In this document: one piece after another, positions 11,116-22,690 of the stretch
Numbering within the stretch: the stretch's first letter is position 1
Layout of the letters: each line of letters starts with the position of its first letter
NCBI RefSeq assembly: GCF_035594125.1
Contig: NC_087191.1
Location: 5,397,967 to 5,461,966 of the forward strand
DNA length: 64,000 nt
DNA from: Scylla paramamosain
Lineage: Eukaryota > Arthropoda > Malacostraca > Decapoda > Portunidae
Reading direction: 5' to 3'
The notes under the pieces: model-generated
The model's database searches: none
What the model saw: the letters and a program-made list of their open reading frames with translations, nothing else
Told to the model about the DNA's origin: nothing
Position numbers and translations under genes: made by a program

Positions 11116-12529
11116 TTGAGGTGAAGACTGATTGCTGAAAAGTTCTTGAGTGTTGAAACAACAGGAACGCAGCTTGAATCAGTCGAGATGCGTCGATGAC
11201 GGCTTGAAAAGTCCAGACTTGAAACAGGGATGGCTTAAGGTCGTACGGAAACAGGCTGGGTGGGCAGGCTTAGCAAAAACTTGAAAGAGGCCCTAAAAGC
11301 AACTGAAGAAAACACTGCATACGTGTAGTAACGTAGCAGTTTGCGTCACTGGCGGCTTAGCAGAAATGTGTCGGTGACGGCTTGAAGTCGTATGGGAACA
11401 GGCTGGCGGGATAGGATTGGCTAAAGCTTGAAAGAGGTTCTAAAAGCAACTGAAGAAGGCACCGTAGACGTGTAGTAGCGTAGCAGTTTGCGTCGGTGAA
11501 GGCTTAGTAGAAATACGTCGATGACGACTAAGCAGGTAACCCGGAGGCGATGAAGGTAGCTGGGGTAGCTGGCGACGAGCAGGCCGCGTGGGCATGGAGG
11601 ACTGGTATCGTAGACTCCTTCCACTGCTGCCACCATTTTTATGCATTAGGAAATATATACTTCTTCTAGTACTGTGTAGGGAGGTGGCGGCCAAGGAAAC
11701 ACAGTTGTAAAACTGCTGCGTTATATTAATATCTTGCCCGAAGCTGGCAGGATGGCGACTGCTGATGCTGTGGTGGTTGCTGGAGACAAAGGAGTGAGGG
11801 TTGACCTCACTCCCACGGGATGAGAGATGGGACGTCCTGAGGCTTGGTCAGATCCCAAGGGAAGGGCGCGGAGTATGTAATGTGAGGCGGGCGAGGAGTC
11901 CCGCAACACATTACAAACACAAATTTTTGTCTTTGAACTCTTTGTCTATCTTCAGGTAACAACTGTCTGCAAGACCGATGAACATCAGCGATATCCTTCT
12001 ATCACGCATTGGTGTATATGAATACTACCTCAGTTTAATGTTCTATATGATTAAATTATTCTCCACGGTCTTAAGGAGCGTAAATATTTTATTCCATATC
12101 ATTATATATTGTGGGGCTATTTTCCTCAATTTTAAGGAGGGTATTTCATTACGATTTCATCGGGGTAGATTTGGTGTGACATAAACAGCGATCCGTAAAT
12201 TTGCAACTGACAAAGATAGGTAGGAAGGATTCACATACTGCCACTCTAATGATAATTAAGTTGGAATAATTCACAGATAGATGGCAAATGAAATAAAAAA
12301 AAACAGCAACTAGGTACTTGACGTTGGACAGGAGAAATTAACTAGAGCTGCCAAATCTCCTTTCGTGACACAGGAGATATTTTATTCTCGGGTTAAGCTG
12401 CATCATCGCGGGTTAAGTCCCTGCATCATCGCAGTTTCCTTTGTAGACTAGCCTATCTACTTTCATTCAAGAGTAAATAATACCAGAACTCTATATTGTC
12501 TAAGTGTTGCCTAACAAAAGACAAGTGCA
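11116..12529. other. No gene recognised; contains a tandem repeat
   Basis: No convincing exon. It contains a 147-bp tandem pair (listed separately) and, near 12390-12432, a small repeat of gggttaag..tgcatcatcgc. I searched for the N-terminal SLC22 exon upstream of 12885 and did not find one. Confidence 0.4.
11240..11532. repeat. Two tandem diverged 147-bp units
   Basis: Unit 1 begins gtcgtacggaaacaggctgg (11240); unit 2 begins gtcgtatgggaacaggctgg (11387). Both contain taaaagcaactgaagaa and acgtgtagta-cgtagcagtttgcgtc at the same offset. Visible divergence suggests an old duplication. Confidence 0.8.
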
Positions 12530-12751
12530 GCCTTAGAGTCACATCTGCTGTTTTATTACTCACATTGTTAGTAAAACGCTGGTATACGCTGGTATGTGTA
12601 AAGTAAGCTGGAAGGCCTTCGTCCAATAGTAGATTTAGAGCCTTAGAGCCTTAGAGTCACATCTGCTGTTTTATTACTCACATTTTTAATAAAACGCTGG
12701 TATACGCTGGTATGTGTAAAGTAAGCTGGAAGGCCTTCGTCCAATAGTAGA
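12530..12751. repeat. About 104-bp tandem duplication before the SLC22 exon
   Basis: The block gccttagagtcacatctgct ... ccaatagtaga occurs at 12530-12633 and again from 12648, with two mismatches, separated by tttagagccttaga. It ends about 130 bp before the exon. Confidence 0.92.
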
Positions 12752-12884
12752 ACTGTAATAGCTGGTGATGAAGTGCCGTTGTGCATCAAGGACTAAAACA
12801 ATGACAATATACGGAATCCTTAATTTTTGTTTAAAGGTATATATTATGAAAGCACATAACAAGACTACTAGATCTCTTAAACAG

Positions 12885-13069
12885 GTACATTCCTTACGTT
12901 GTGCCTTACTTCTTCTTCACATCCTTCCTTCAGTGACGTTCGTAGTGCCGCTGCAGTCCATGTCCTACCAGCTATTGGGAGACATCCCCCCCTACTGGTG
13001 TCTACCCGCTGCCCTCGCCGCTGCTAACTGGACACCTGCTCAAGTTTATTTCCTGGCTGTTCCACAAAA
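12885..13069 (+). CDS. SLC22-family transporter, internal exon (TM1 and start of extracellular loop)
   Basis: This 185-bp exon encodes 61 residues plus two bases. It is bounded by an acceptor (AG at 12883-12884, after ctcttaaac) and a donor (GT at 13070-13071, aaaa|gtatgt). The peptide starts VHSLRCALLLLHILPSVTFV, a hydrophobic segment fitting transmembrane helix 1, then runs through a MSYQLLGD stretch to a PYWC motif and ANWTPAQ. That order (hydrophobic helix, short MSY/F-x-LG, P-x-x-WC, then ANWT-x-x-Q) is characteristic of SLC22 organic cation/anion/carnitine transporters, 12-helix plasma-membrane carriers. The exon opens in phase 0 and closes with two bases of a codon, which the exon at 57993 completes. 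The first exon, with the initiator methionine, was not found. The open frame continues upstream to an ATG at 12765, but that lies before the acceptor and is probably intron. Family call good; substrate unknown. Confidence 0.72.
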
Positions 13070-13098
13070 GTATGTATTGTTTTACATTCATACGTAAT

Positions 13099-13747
<649 letters not shown>

Positions 13748-14418
13748 CTACCCTCCTATGCTTCTCTCTTTAACTTCATCTTAAGTTTACTTTCTGACCG
13801 TTCTATTGCTGCTGTGATAGAGGTCACTGTTCTTCTCCTAAATGTATTGACAATGGTGTTCCTCAGGGTTCTGTCCTGTCACCCACTCCCTTCCTATTAT
13901 TCATCAATGATCTAAACCAAACTTCTTGTCTTATTTACTCCTACGCTGATGATACCTCCCTACACTTTTCCTCATCTTTTCCGACGCAAAAGAGACGTCC
14001 AACTCTTTAGGAAATAAACAGTTCACACAGGGAAGCCACAGAACGCCTGACTTCTGGTCCCCCTAAAATTTCTGATTGGGGCAGGGCAAACTCAATTCCT
14101 CAATCTATTAACTCGACACAACCTTCCAGACAACTATCACCTTTTATTAAGTGACACTCAATTGTCCCCCTCTTCCACACTGAACATCCTCGGTCTGTCC
14201 TTTTCTTATAATCTAAACAGGAAACTTTACCTCTCATCTCTAGCTAAAACAGCTTCTGTGAAGCTAGGTGTTCTGAGACGTCTGCGCCAGTTTTTCTCAC
14301 CACCCCTGCTGCTAACTCTGTACAAGGGCCTCATTCGTCCATGTATGAAGCAGTCATGCCACTCTTTTAGAGAGGGTGGAATCAAAAGCCTTGTGTTTCA
14401 TCAACTCCTCTCCTCTAA
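13748..14418 (+). mobile_element. LINE-A copy 4a (RT fragment, head of inverted cluster)
   Basis: A + strand piece from the [17 protein letters not shown] segment to just after RLINSSPL. It retains the YADD codons (13944-13962 area) but has many indels and a deletion near 14350. It ends abruptly at 14418 and is joined to the minus-strand piece 14419-16025 within the same LINE-A region, forming a hairpin junction. It is clearly more diverged than the neighbouring arms. Confidence 0.82.
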
Positions 14419-16025
14419 CATTGCGGCGATGAGAAAGAGACTGAAGACAGTTAATTAGTGGAGAGATTTGATGTGACGAAAAGCTTTTGATTCCACCCTG
14501 TCTAGAAGAGCAGTATGAGTGGAACCCCCCCAGACATGTGAAGCATACTCCATACATGGACGGATAAGGCCCTTGTACAGAGTTAGCAGCTGGGGGGGTG
14601 AGAAAAACTGGCGGAGACGTCTCAGAACACCTAACTTCATAGAAGCTGTTTTAGCTAGAGATGAGATGTGAAGTTTCCAGTTCAGATTATAAGTAAAGGA
14701 CAGACTGAGGATGTTCAATGTAGAAGAGTGGGACAGTTGAGTGTCATTGAGGAAGAGGGGTTGTTGTCTGGAAGGTTGTGTCGAACTGATAGATGGAGGA
14801 ATTGAGTTTTTGAGGCATTGAACAATACCAAGTTTGCTCTGACCCAATCAGAAATTTTAGAAAGATCAGAAGTCAGGCGTTCTGTGGCTTCCCTGCGTGA
14901 TATGTTTACCTCCTGAAGGGTTGGACGTCTATGAAAAGACGTGGAAAAGTGCAGGGTGGTATCATCAGCGTAAGAGTGGATAGGACAAGAAGTTTGGTTT
15001 AGAAGATCATTAATGAATAATAAGAAGAGAGTGGGTGACAGGACAGAACCCTGAGGAACACCACTGTTAATAGATTTAGGAGAAGAACAGTGACCGTCTA
15101 CCACAGCAGCAATAGAACGGTCAGAAAGGAAACTTGAGATGAAGTTACAGAGAGAAGGATAAAAACTGTAGGAGGGTAGTTTGGAAATCAAAGCTTTGTG
15201 CCAGACTCTATTAAAAGCTTTGGATATGTCCAAGGCAACAGCAAAAGTTTCACCAAAATCTCTAAAAGAGGCTTTCCAAGACTCAGTAAGGAAAGCCAGA
15301 AGATCACCAGTAGAGCGGCCTTGACGGAACCCATACTGGCGATCAGATAGAAGGTTGTGAAGTGATAGATGTTTAAGAATCTTCCTGTTTAGGATAGATT
15401 CAAAAACTTTAGATTGGCAGGAAATTAAAACAATAGGACGGTAGTTTGAGGGATTAGAACGGTCACCCTTTTTAGGAACAGGTTGAATGTAGGCAAACTT
15501 CCAGCAAGAAGGAAAGGTAGATGTTGACAGACAGAGCTGAAAGAGTTTGACTAGGCAAGGTGCAAGCACGGAGGCACAGTTTCGGAGAACAATAGGAGGG
15601 ACCCCATCAGGTCCATAAGCCTTCCGAGGGTTTAGGCCAGCGAGGGCATGGAAAACATCATTGCGAAGAATTTTAATAGGTCGCATGAAGTAGTCAGAGG
15701 GTGGAGGAGAGGGAGGAACAAGCCCAGAATCGTTCAAGGTAGATTTTTTTTAGCAAAGGTTTGAGCAAAGAGTTCAGCTTTAGAAATAGGGGTGATAGCA
15801 GTGGTGCCATCTGGTTGAAGTAGAGGAGGGAAAGAAGAAGCAAAGTTATTGGAGATATTTTTGGATAGATGCCAGAAATCACGAGGGGAGTTAGATCTTG
15901 AAAGGTTTTGACAATTTCTGTTAATGAAGGAGTTTTTGGCTAGTTGGAGAACAGACTTGGCATGGTTCCGGGCAAGAATATAAAGTTCATGAGATTCTGG
16001 TGATGGAAGGCTTAAGTACCTTCTA
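14419..16025 (-). mobile_element. LINE-A copy 4b (inverted arm)
   Basis: A minus-strand LINE-A piece starting inside the C-terminal domain and running through RT to the linker, where it stops at the cttaag site (16011-16016). It has neither the 3' end nor the 5' end of the element. The frame from 15737 down to 14715 is open for 340 codons and keeps the RT motifs including YADD (near 14965); a frameshift near 14760 separates the C-terminal piece. It is nearly identical to the + strand arm 16195-17809. Confidence 0.88.
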
Positions 16026-16030
16026 TCACC
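15999..16030. repeat. Short fold-back at the inversion point
   Basis: The stem ggtgatggaagg / ccttctatcacc (12 bp, one mismatch) has an 8-base loop cttaagta. The right half is not present in other LINE-A copies; it is an inverted copy of the left half placed at the junction to the + arm, which starts at ccgtgtcagagac (16031). Confidence 0.85.
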
Positions 16031-18202
16031 ATCCGTGTCAGAGACCCATCTTTGTGTGCTGAGCACATAACAGAGGTGATAGTGTCTGGCATGGAGGCAT
16101 ACATTCCTCACTCTTTTTTCTCGTCCTAAACCTTCTAAACCTTTGTTTAACACAGCTTGTTCTCGTGCTATACATGATAGAGAGGTGGCCCACAAAAGGT
16201 ACTTAAGCCTTCCATCACCAGAATCTCATGCACTTTATATTTCTGCCCGGAACCATGCCAAGTCTGTTCTCCAACTAGCCGAAAACTCCTTCATTAACAG
16301 AAAATGTCAAAACCTTTCAAGATCTAACTCCCCTCGTGATTTCTGGCATCTAGCCAAAAATATCTCCAAAACCTTTGCTTCTTCTTCTTTCCCTCTTCGA
16401 TTTCAACCAGATGGCACCACTGCTATCACATCTATTTCTAAAGCTGAACTCTTTGCTCAAACCTTTGCTAAAAACTCTACCTTGGACGATTCTGTGCTTG
16501 TTCCTCCCTCTCCTCCACCCTCTGGCTACTTCATGCCACCTATTGAAATTCTTCGCAATGATGTTTTCCATGCCCTCGCTGGCCTAAACCCTCGGAAGGC
16601 TTATGGACCTGATGGGGTCCCTCCTATTGTTCTCCGAAACTGTGCCTCCGTGCTTGCACCTTGCCTAGTCAAACTCTTTCAGCTCTGTCTGTCAGCATCT
16701 ACCTTTCCTTCTTGTTGGAAGTTTGCCTACATTCAACCTGTTCCTAAAAAGGGTGACCGTTCTAATCCCTCAAACTACCGTCCTATTGCTTTAATTTCCT
16801 GCCTATCTAAAGTTTTTGAATCTATCCTCAACAGGAAGATTCTTAAACATCTATCACTTCACAACCTTCTATCTGATCGCCAGTATGGGTTCCGTCAAGG
16901 CCGCTCTACTGGTGATCTTCTGGCTTTCCTTACTGAGTCTTGGTCATCCTCTTTTAGAGATTTTGGTGAAACTTTTGCTGTTGCCTTGGACATATCAAAA
17001 GCTTTTGATAGAGTCTGGCACAAAGCTTTGATTTCCAAACTACCCTCCTACAGTTTCTATCCTTCTCTCTGTAACTTCATTTCAGGTTTTCTTTCTGACC
17101 GTTCTAATGCTGCTGTGGTAGACGGTCACTGTTCTTCTCCTAAATCTATTAACAGTGGTGTTCCTCAGGGTTCTGTCCTGTCACCCACTCTCTTCTTATT
17201 ATTCATTATTCATTAATGATCTTCTAAAGCAAACTTCTTGTCCCATCCACTCCTACACTGATGATACCACCCTGCACTTTTCCACGTCTTTTCATAGATG
17301 TCCAACCCTTCAGGAGGTAAACATATCACGCAGGGAAGCCACAGAACGCTTGACTTCTGATCTTTCTAAAATTTCTGATTGGGGCAGAGCAAACTTGGTG
17401 TTGTTCAATGCCTCAAAAACTCAATTCCTCCATCTATCAACTCGACACAACCGTCCAGACAACTATCCCCTCTTCTTCATTGACACTCAACTGTCCCCCT
17501 CTTCTACACTGAACATCCTCAGTCTGTCCTTTACTTATAATCTGAACTGGAAACTTCACATCTCATCTCTAGCCAAAACAGCTTCTATGAAGTTAGGTGT
17601 TCTGAGACGTCTCCGCCAGTTTTTCTCACCCCCCCAGCTGCTAACTCTGTACAAGGGCCTTATCCGTCCATGTATGGAGTATGCTTCACGTGTCTGGGGG
17701 GGTTCCACTCATACTGCTCTTCTAGACAGGGTGGAATCAAAAGCTTTTCGTCTCATCAACTCCTCTCCTCTAACTGACTGTCTTCAGCCTCTCTCTCACC
17801 GCCGCAATGTTGCATATCTAGCTGTCTTCTACCGCTATTTTCATGCTAACTGCTCTTCTGATCTTGCTAACTGCATGCCTCCCCTCCTTCCGCGGTCTCG
17901 CTGCACAAGACTTTTTTCTTTCTCTCACCCCTATTTTGTCCACCTCTCTAACGCAAGAGTTAACCAGTATTCTCAATCATTCATCCTTTTCTCTGGTAAA
18001 CTCTGGAACTCCCTGCCTGCTTCTGTATTTCCATCTCCCTATGACTTGAATTCCTTCAAGAGGGAGGTTTCAAGACACTTATTCATCAATTTTTGACCAC
18101 TGCTTTGTCTCTTTTATGGGACTGGCATTTCAGTGGGCATTTTTTTTTATTAGATTTTTGTTGCCCTTGGCCAGTGTCCTTCCTACATAAAAAAAAATAA
18201 AA
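16031..18202 (+). mobile_element. LINE-A copy 4c (2.2 kb, poly(A) tail)
   Basis: A + strand LINE-A from the linker (RVRDPSLC region) to the 3' end with an A-rich tail at 18189-18202. The linker-RT frame 16143-17216 is open for 357 codons. A 9-base repeat (attcattattcattaatg, about 17201-17217) shifts the frame, and the rest continues from 17155 to 18096 with the YADD region changed to YTDD (17253-17262: tac act gat gat). It ends against Gypsy-3. Confidence 0.9.
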
Positions 18203-18229
18203 TGGATCTGACTTGGAGTTGTGATCGTG

Positions 18230-19300
18230 ATCTCTAGTGAAAACGATATCACCGACTTCGATGGAAGAATCTGTTGCTCTACGATGTTATTTCCGCAACA
18301 TCTCAGTTTGCGGTGCAGTGAGGCGATCATGAATGACCTTATGAGTGCGCTGAAAATCATACGGACGACATTTGACGTAGTCATCCATATTGTAGACAGG
18401 ACGCGGAGCACTGTGAAGAGATTCGTATGGAAGACGCTTGTCTTTACCAAACCGCCCAAAATGAGGGGACTCGTTGATACTAGAGTGAATCGCTGAGTTG
18501 AGAGAGCAGGCTAGTTGAGGAAGCCATTCGTCCCACGAGTGCTTTCCTTCTGTTGTATAACGCAGAACGTCAAGATACGTTTGTTACAATGCTTTACTTT
18601 ACATTTTGAAATGGACCAGTGAGGGACGATGTTACCTTTTTTTTTTTTTTAAGTTCTTTGCAGATCTCTTGTAAGACAGCGTTATTGAATTCAGCGCCAT
18701 TGTCAGATAAGAGGACACGAGGAGAGTCATAAGGGTAGATTATTTTGTCAATGATCGCGCCACCAACGGAATTTCCAGTTTTGTCCTTGAACCAGCGAGA
18801 ATAGTGAAACGGGTGAAACTATCCACGCAAACTAGAAGATACAGGTAACCTTTCTCCGTAAGTCGAAGTTCGAGCAAATGAACAGAGACTGAATCCCACG
18901 GAGCGAGTGATGAACGATGTGAAGCACACTGAGAACAGAGCGCACAATGCTGAAAGATATCTTTCCTCACAGTCGGCCAGACATACTCGTATGATTATTT
19001 TGCTTGTGCGAGACATCTGTCACGACTTGGATGTCCTGCTTGGGATGAGTCGTGGACATGGTGAAGGATGATATTTGCTAACGACTGAGGTATCACGAGC
19101 TGAGATAAATGCTCACTAGAACTGTCAGTAGAGACGTCACTCGACTTATACAAAAGACCGTCTTGTATGAAAAATGTATCAGCCTTCACTTGCAACTTAG
19201 AAAGATTTGTCTCGTCACCAGATTTGAGGTAATATGCAACGCTAGAATAGAACGCCACTGAGTGTTGATATTTCTTGATCTCATCCATGGTCGGCATGGC
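18230..19300 (-). pseudogene. Gypsy-3 integrase, broken
   Basis: The N-terminal zinc-binding part is seen at 18995-19297 (LLYKSSD...VIPQSLANIILHHVHDSSQAGHP). The core follows: DIFQHCALCSQCASH (18740-18970), then YLYLLVCVDSFTRFTIL and a DNGAEFNNAVLQEICKEL stretch near 18660-18710. A T-rich insertion at 18638-18650 and several stops break it. The C-terminal end is cut where LINE-A copy 4c ends. Confidence 0.7.
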
Positions 19301-19396
19301 AGGATTATCTGTGATGGCTGAAATATCGGCAACATTATGTGATAATGCGTCAGGAATATATGAAAATGTAGGACTGAATTCCTGAATCGTGAGTTG

Positions 19397-19775
19397 TCAG
19401 CGAGCAAACTGACCTGTAAAGCTGTTGCCTTTGAAGGTTTCTGTGACAGCATAAGTGTGAACATGAATTTTATAGCCTAATATAAGTTCATGAAAATGAC
19501 GTAACGCCCAGATCACAGCGAAACTTTTACGTTGCGTGATGTCATAATTTTTTTTCTCTCTTATTGAGAAATCTGCTATCATATGTTACCACGCGATGTT
19601 TACCAAGTGAATCTTTTTGCATGAGAACAACACCGATTCCGAAGCCTGAAGCGCCCGTGCATAACATGAAATTTTCCTTGAAATTAGGAAAAAACAAAGA
19701 TTGGTGCTTGACACAAGGCAGTTTTGAGAAGATCAAAGGCATATTGCTCCTTTTCAGACCAGATGAATGCAACAT
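19397..19775 (-). pseudogene. Gypsy-3 RNase H, broken
   Basis: Two overlapping frames show the Gypsy RNase H text: ...FMLCTGASGFGIGVVLMQKD... (usual D of TDAS replaced by G), VVTYDSRFLNKRE, then NYDITQRKSFAVIWALRHFHELILGY, with a frameshift between them near 19560. Confidence 0.72.
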
Positions 19776-19874
19776 CTTTTTTGAGCAGTTGAGAGAAGCG
19801 ATAAGAATGAATTTTTTTTAATAAACTGGTGATGAAATCCAGCAAGACCAATGATTTCTCTGATCTGAACGATA

Positions 19875-20495
19875 TTAGTAGGAATGGAAATTTTTTACAC
19901 CACTTACCTTGTCTAAAGTGTGAATGCTATCTCTGCCGACTTTATGACCATGGAATTTGACTTGCTGTTTGAGAAACGAGCATTTGCTGCCAGCAACTTG
20001 AAAGCGTGACAGAACGAAAGTCATTGTGTGAAAATGCTCTTGTAGATTCTTTGATGCAATGAGAATGTCATACGAGTAGAGGAAGCAGAAGACACTTTTA
20101 CCGATGAAACCTGAGAGAACAAAGTTCATCAATCTTTGAAACGTCAAAGACGAATTACATAGACCTTGATCCATGCGTCTGAACATGAACTGGCCTAAGG
20201 AAGTAGTGATGGCAGTGTGTGGCCGTGAACTTTCCTCGATTTCTACCTGAAAGAGTCCTGAATGCAAATCTAGGGTAGAAAATACCGCATTTGAATCACC
20301 CAGAGATTGAAGAAGATTACCTAATCTCGGCTTTGGATAACGATCAGGAATAGTACATGCATTTAATTTCCTGAAGTCGACGACGACAAGCCAGTCGCCA
20401 TGTTTCTTAGGAACGAGTAAGAAAGGAGGTGTTGTGAGGAGAACAGGCAGGAAGAGCAACATCCTGACACAACATACCTTGCGCAGCTTCATCAA
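19875..20495 (-). pseudogene. Gypsy-3 reverse transcriptase, broken
   Basis: The open piece contains PFLLVPKKHGDW, VVDFRKLNACTIPDRYPKPR, FSTLDLHSGLFQVEIEE (first catalytic D), TSLGQFMFRRMDQGLCNSS and TFQRLMNFVLSGFIG, the standard order of a Ty3/Gypsy RT. The catalytic YxDD box reads FLYSYDILIAS, so the first aspartate of the pair is gone and there is local sequence disturbance. The frame is otherwise open for 206 codons, but the enzyme would be dead. Confidence 0.8.
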
Positions 20496-21208
20496 GCAGA
20501 ACTCTACGGCTGTGTGGCACCCTGTAGCTGGGGATGTAAGATGGCTTGGACCCAGGCGTCAGATGGATAGTGTGATGACATATGTGTAGCCCAAACGTTC
20601 GTCAGGGAGTGAGACAACATTCCTGAAAGAATTGAGGACAGCGAGTAATTCTTGTTGAGATTCTGGAAAATCAAGAACAAATATGTGATATATCGTGATA
20701 GGCGGGAGAGAAGACGCTACGGTTGTCAGATGCAGATATATTATTGATAGAGGAAGAAGGTAAATCATCCAAGGTTACAACTTTCTCAGAGTAGGACAAG
20801 GCTTCTCCAAGTAGCACATCTGCTTTGATCTTGACAGGCATAGATGTAACATTTTTCAGCCCGATTTTGCAGATTCCATTGCCATCGATTGTGGTAAGAA
20901 CAGATTTTAACTCAACATCTTTACATGGAGATTGTTGTGCATAGAAGAGGATATCAGTGCCTGATACAGCAGACTTAACTTAGCGTTTACTACATATATA
21001 GCACATTCAGATAACGTTACCGGTTCTGCTAGCAAGGAAGACGGTGGAGAACGAGACTCTGAGACAGGCAAGCTATATGACGTAACATAAGAATCCCGTG
21101 TCTGGGCACTAGGAAAAGGAGGACTTGCGACTGATGTTACCACACCAGCAAGAAGAATATCATAGGGAAAAACAGTAGGAATATAAGTATCGCCTTAATC
21201 CCCTATCC

Positions 21209-21542
21209 CTGCATGCTTCCCTTCCTCCCACAGCCTCGTTGCACAAGACTTTCTTCTTTCTCTCACCACTATTCTGTCCACCTTGCTAATGCAAGAGTTA
21301 ACCAGTATTCTCAATCATTCATCCTTTTGTCTGGTAAACTCTGGAGCTCCCTGCTTGCTTTCATATTTCCTGCTTCATATGAGTTGAACTCTTTCAAGAG
21401 GGAGGTTCCAAGACGCTTATCCTGTAATTTCTGGCTACCGCTTTCGACTATGTTTGGGGACCGGCACCTCAGTGGGCTTTTTTTTTTCCTTTTATTATAT
21501 TTTTGTTGCTCTTGACACATACATAAAAAAAAAAGAAAAAAA
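21209..21542 (+). mobile_element. LINE-A copy 5 (3' end, older subfamily)
   Basis: The last 330 bp of LINE-A from [19 protein letters not shown] to an A-rich tail (21525-21542). Its 3' UTR reads ggggaccggcacctcagtgggc instead of the usual gggactggcatttcagtgggc, a variant shared with the copy at 36685-37141, so these two form a subfamily. Confidence 0.85.
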
Positions 21543-21703
21543 CACTTTATACATTTTGTTTCACTCTAGATTACTTTTTAATTGATTATTTAAACTGATT
21601 TACATGTAAGTATGGGGAATAAACAAAAATAAATAAATAAAACCTCGAAAATAATAAACCTCCCCACCGAAAAAAAAAATATATATATCCGGTTTTTTCA
21701 AAC

Positions 21704-22474
21704 TGTATACAGCACAGATACATTTTATTTGAGAGTGACTGTGTAGTAGTAGCCAGATGGTAGAAAACTTAAAAGATTCAAGAGCGTAGGCACGAGAGTA
21801 GGTTATCTGTGCTATATGGAGCATAGATAAATTTTGTTTGAGAATGACTCTGTAGTAATAGCCAGATGGTGGAAAACTCTGAAGAATGTAGAGCGTAGGC
21901 AGGAGAGCAGGTTAAGTCGTTGCGCCTAAGAGACGCAACATCCTGCTTTGCATTGAAAAATAAGGATAGAAAAAAGCAGGAGGGAACAGAAAAAGGGCTG
22001 CTGCCCCATGCCTCAGACACCTGTGTTTCAGTGAGAAAAAGATGAGGTTTAGTACAGGAGAGGTGGTGTTCTACAGGTTGAAAACTAGATCTAAGACCGC
22101 GAATGTTGCAGAAGGTAATGAAGAATAAGTTGAGTTGGGGGGGGTGTCAAGAGACTTAGGTCGATACCAGAAGAGCAGTCCGACCTCGGGACATTTGCGT
22201 TTCTCTCCCCGGATGGGGACTCTGACGCTGGTGTAGGAGTCGCCATGATAATTTTGAATATTGAGTGAAGGGTGCGAGTGTAATTAGGTGCTTGTAGTTT
22301 TGTGTGAAGGAAGAGACATGTCTTAAGAGGGCAAGCTGTGACTGTCCCCTTGTGTTATAAGATACAAAGAGAAACGTTCAGTGACGTCACAGCTGGGTTT
22401 AATGATATGTTCACAGCACCCCTTGATCCAGTGATTTAGACATCAGTAGGAGTGATTATCCTTTCGGCAGGTGC
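21704..22474 (-). mobile_element. LINE-A copy 6 (5' end: 5' UTR and EN start)
   Basis: Minus-strand 5' part of LINE-A. The 5' UTR runs from about 22474 (gcacctgccgaaaggataat) to the start codon at 22246 (ATGGCGACTCC on the minus strand). EN N-terminal sequence follows to 21704, frameshifted. It lacks everything downstream. The EN segment itself is duplicated in tandem: about 21704-21805 and 21806-21914 both carry the agataaattt...gagcgtaggca..gagagcaggtta text. Confidence 0.82.
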
Positions 22475-22690
22475 CTACTGTCTCTTGTGTCTAGTATCTT
22501 GCAATACCTGAGTCTATTTGGGTTGATTCTATAGTACTCGTACAAAGGTGTACCACGGATCCTCAATTATTTTTTTTATTTTTTATTTATTTTTTTTTAT
22601 GTAGGAAGGATACTGGCCAAGGGCAACAAAAATCTAATAAAAAAAAATGCCCACTGAAATGCCAGTCCCTTAAAAAGGTCAAAGCAGTGG

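Larger units (their letters stand above)
14419..17809. repeat. 1.6-kb inverted repeat with about 170-bp loop
   Basis: The left arm (14419-16022, minus LINE-A) and right arm (16195-17809, plus LINE-A) cover the same LINE-A interval in opposite directions, with only a few percent mismatch by eye. The loop (16023-16194) is linker sequence belonging to the + copy. A third, more diverged arm (13748-14418, plus) pairs with 14455-15130. Confidence 0.88.
18203..21186 (-). mobile_element. Gypsy-3 LTR retrotransposon, pol region
   Basis: Minus-strand pol relic with the order protease/linker (20559-21143), RT (19875-20495), RNase H (19397-19775) and integrase (18230-19300). No LTR, gag or full protease was recognised. 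Both ends meet LINE-A pieces, so the ends were lost or displaced. It is a different family from Gypsy-1 and Gypsy-2, judging by its RT and integrase text. Confidence 0.78.

Noticed and set aside
12765..12884. ATG at 12765 as the start of the transporter
   Set aside because: The peptide before 12885 does not resemble an SLC22 N-terminus and a good acceptor precedes the conserved part; more likely intron.
14419..18202. Ordinary twin-priming inversion of one LINE-A
   Set aside because: The two arms contain the same LINE-A interval twice; twin priming gives adjoining, non-overlapping segments.
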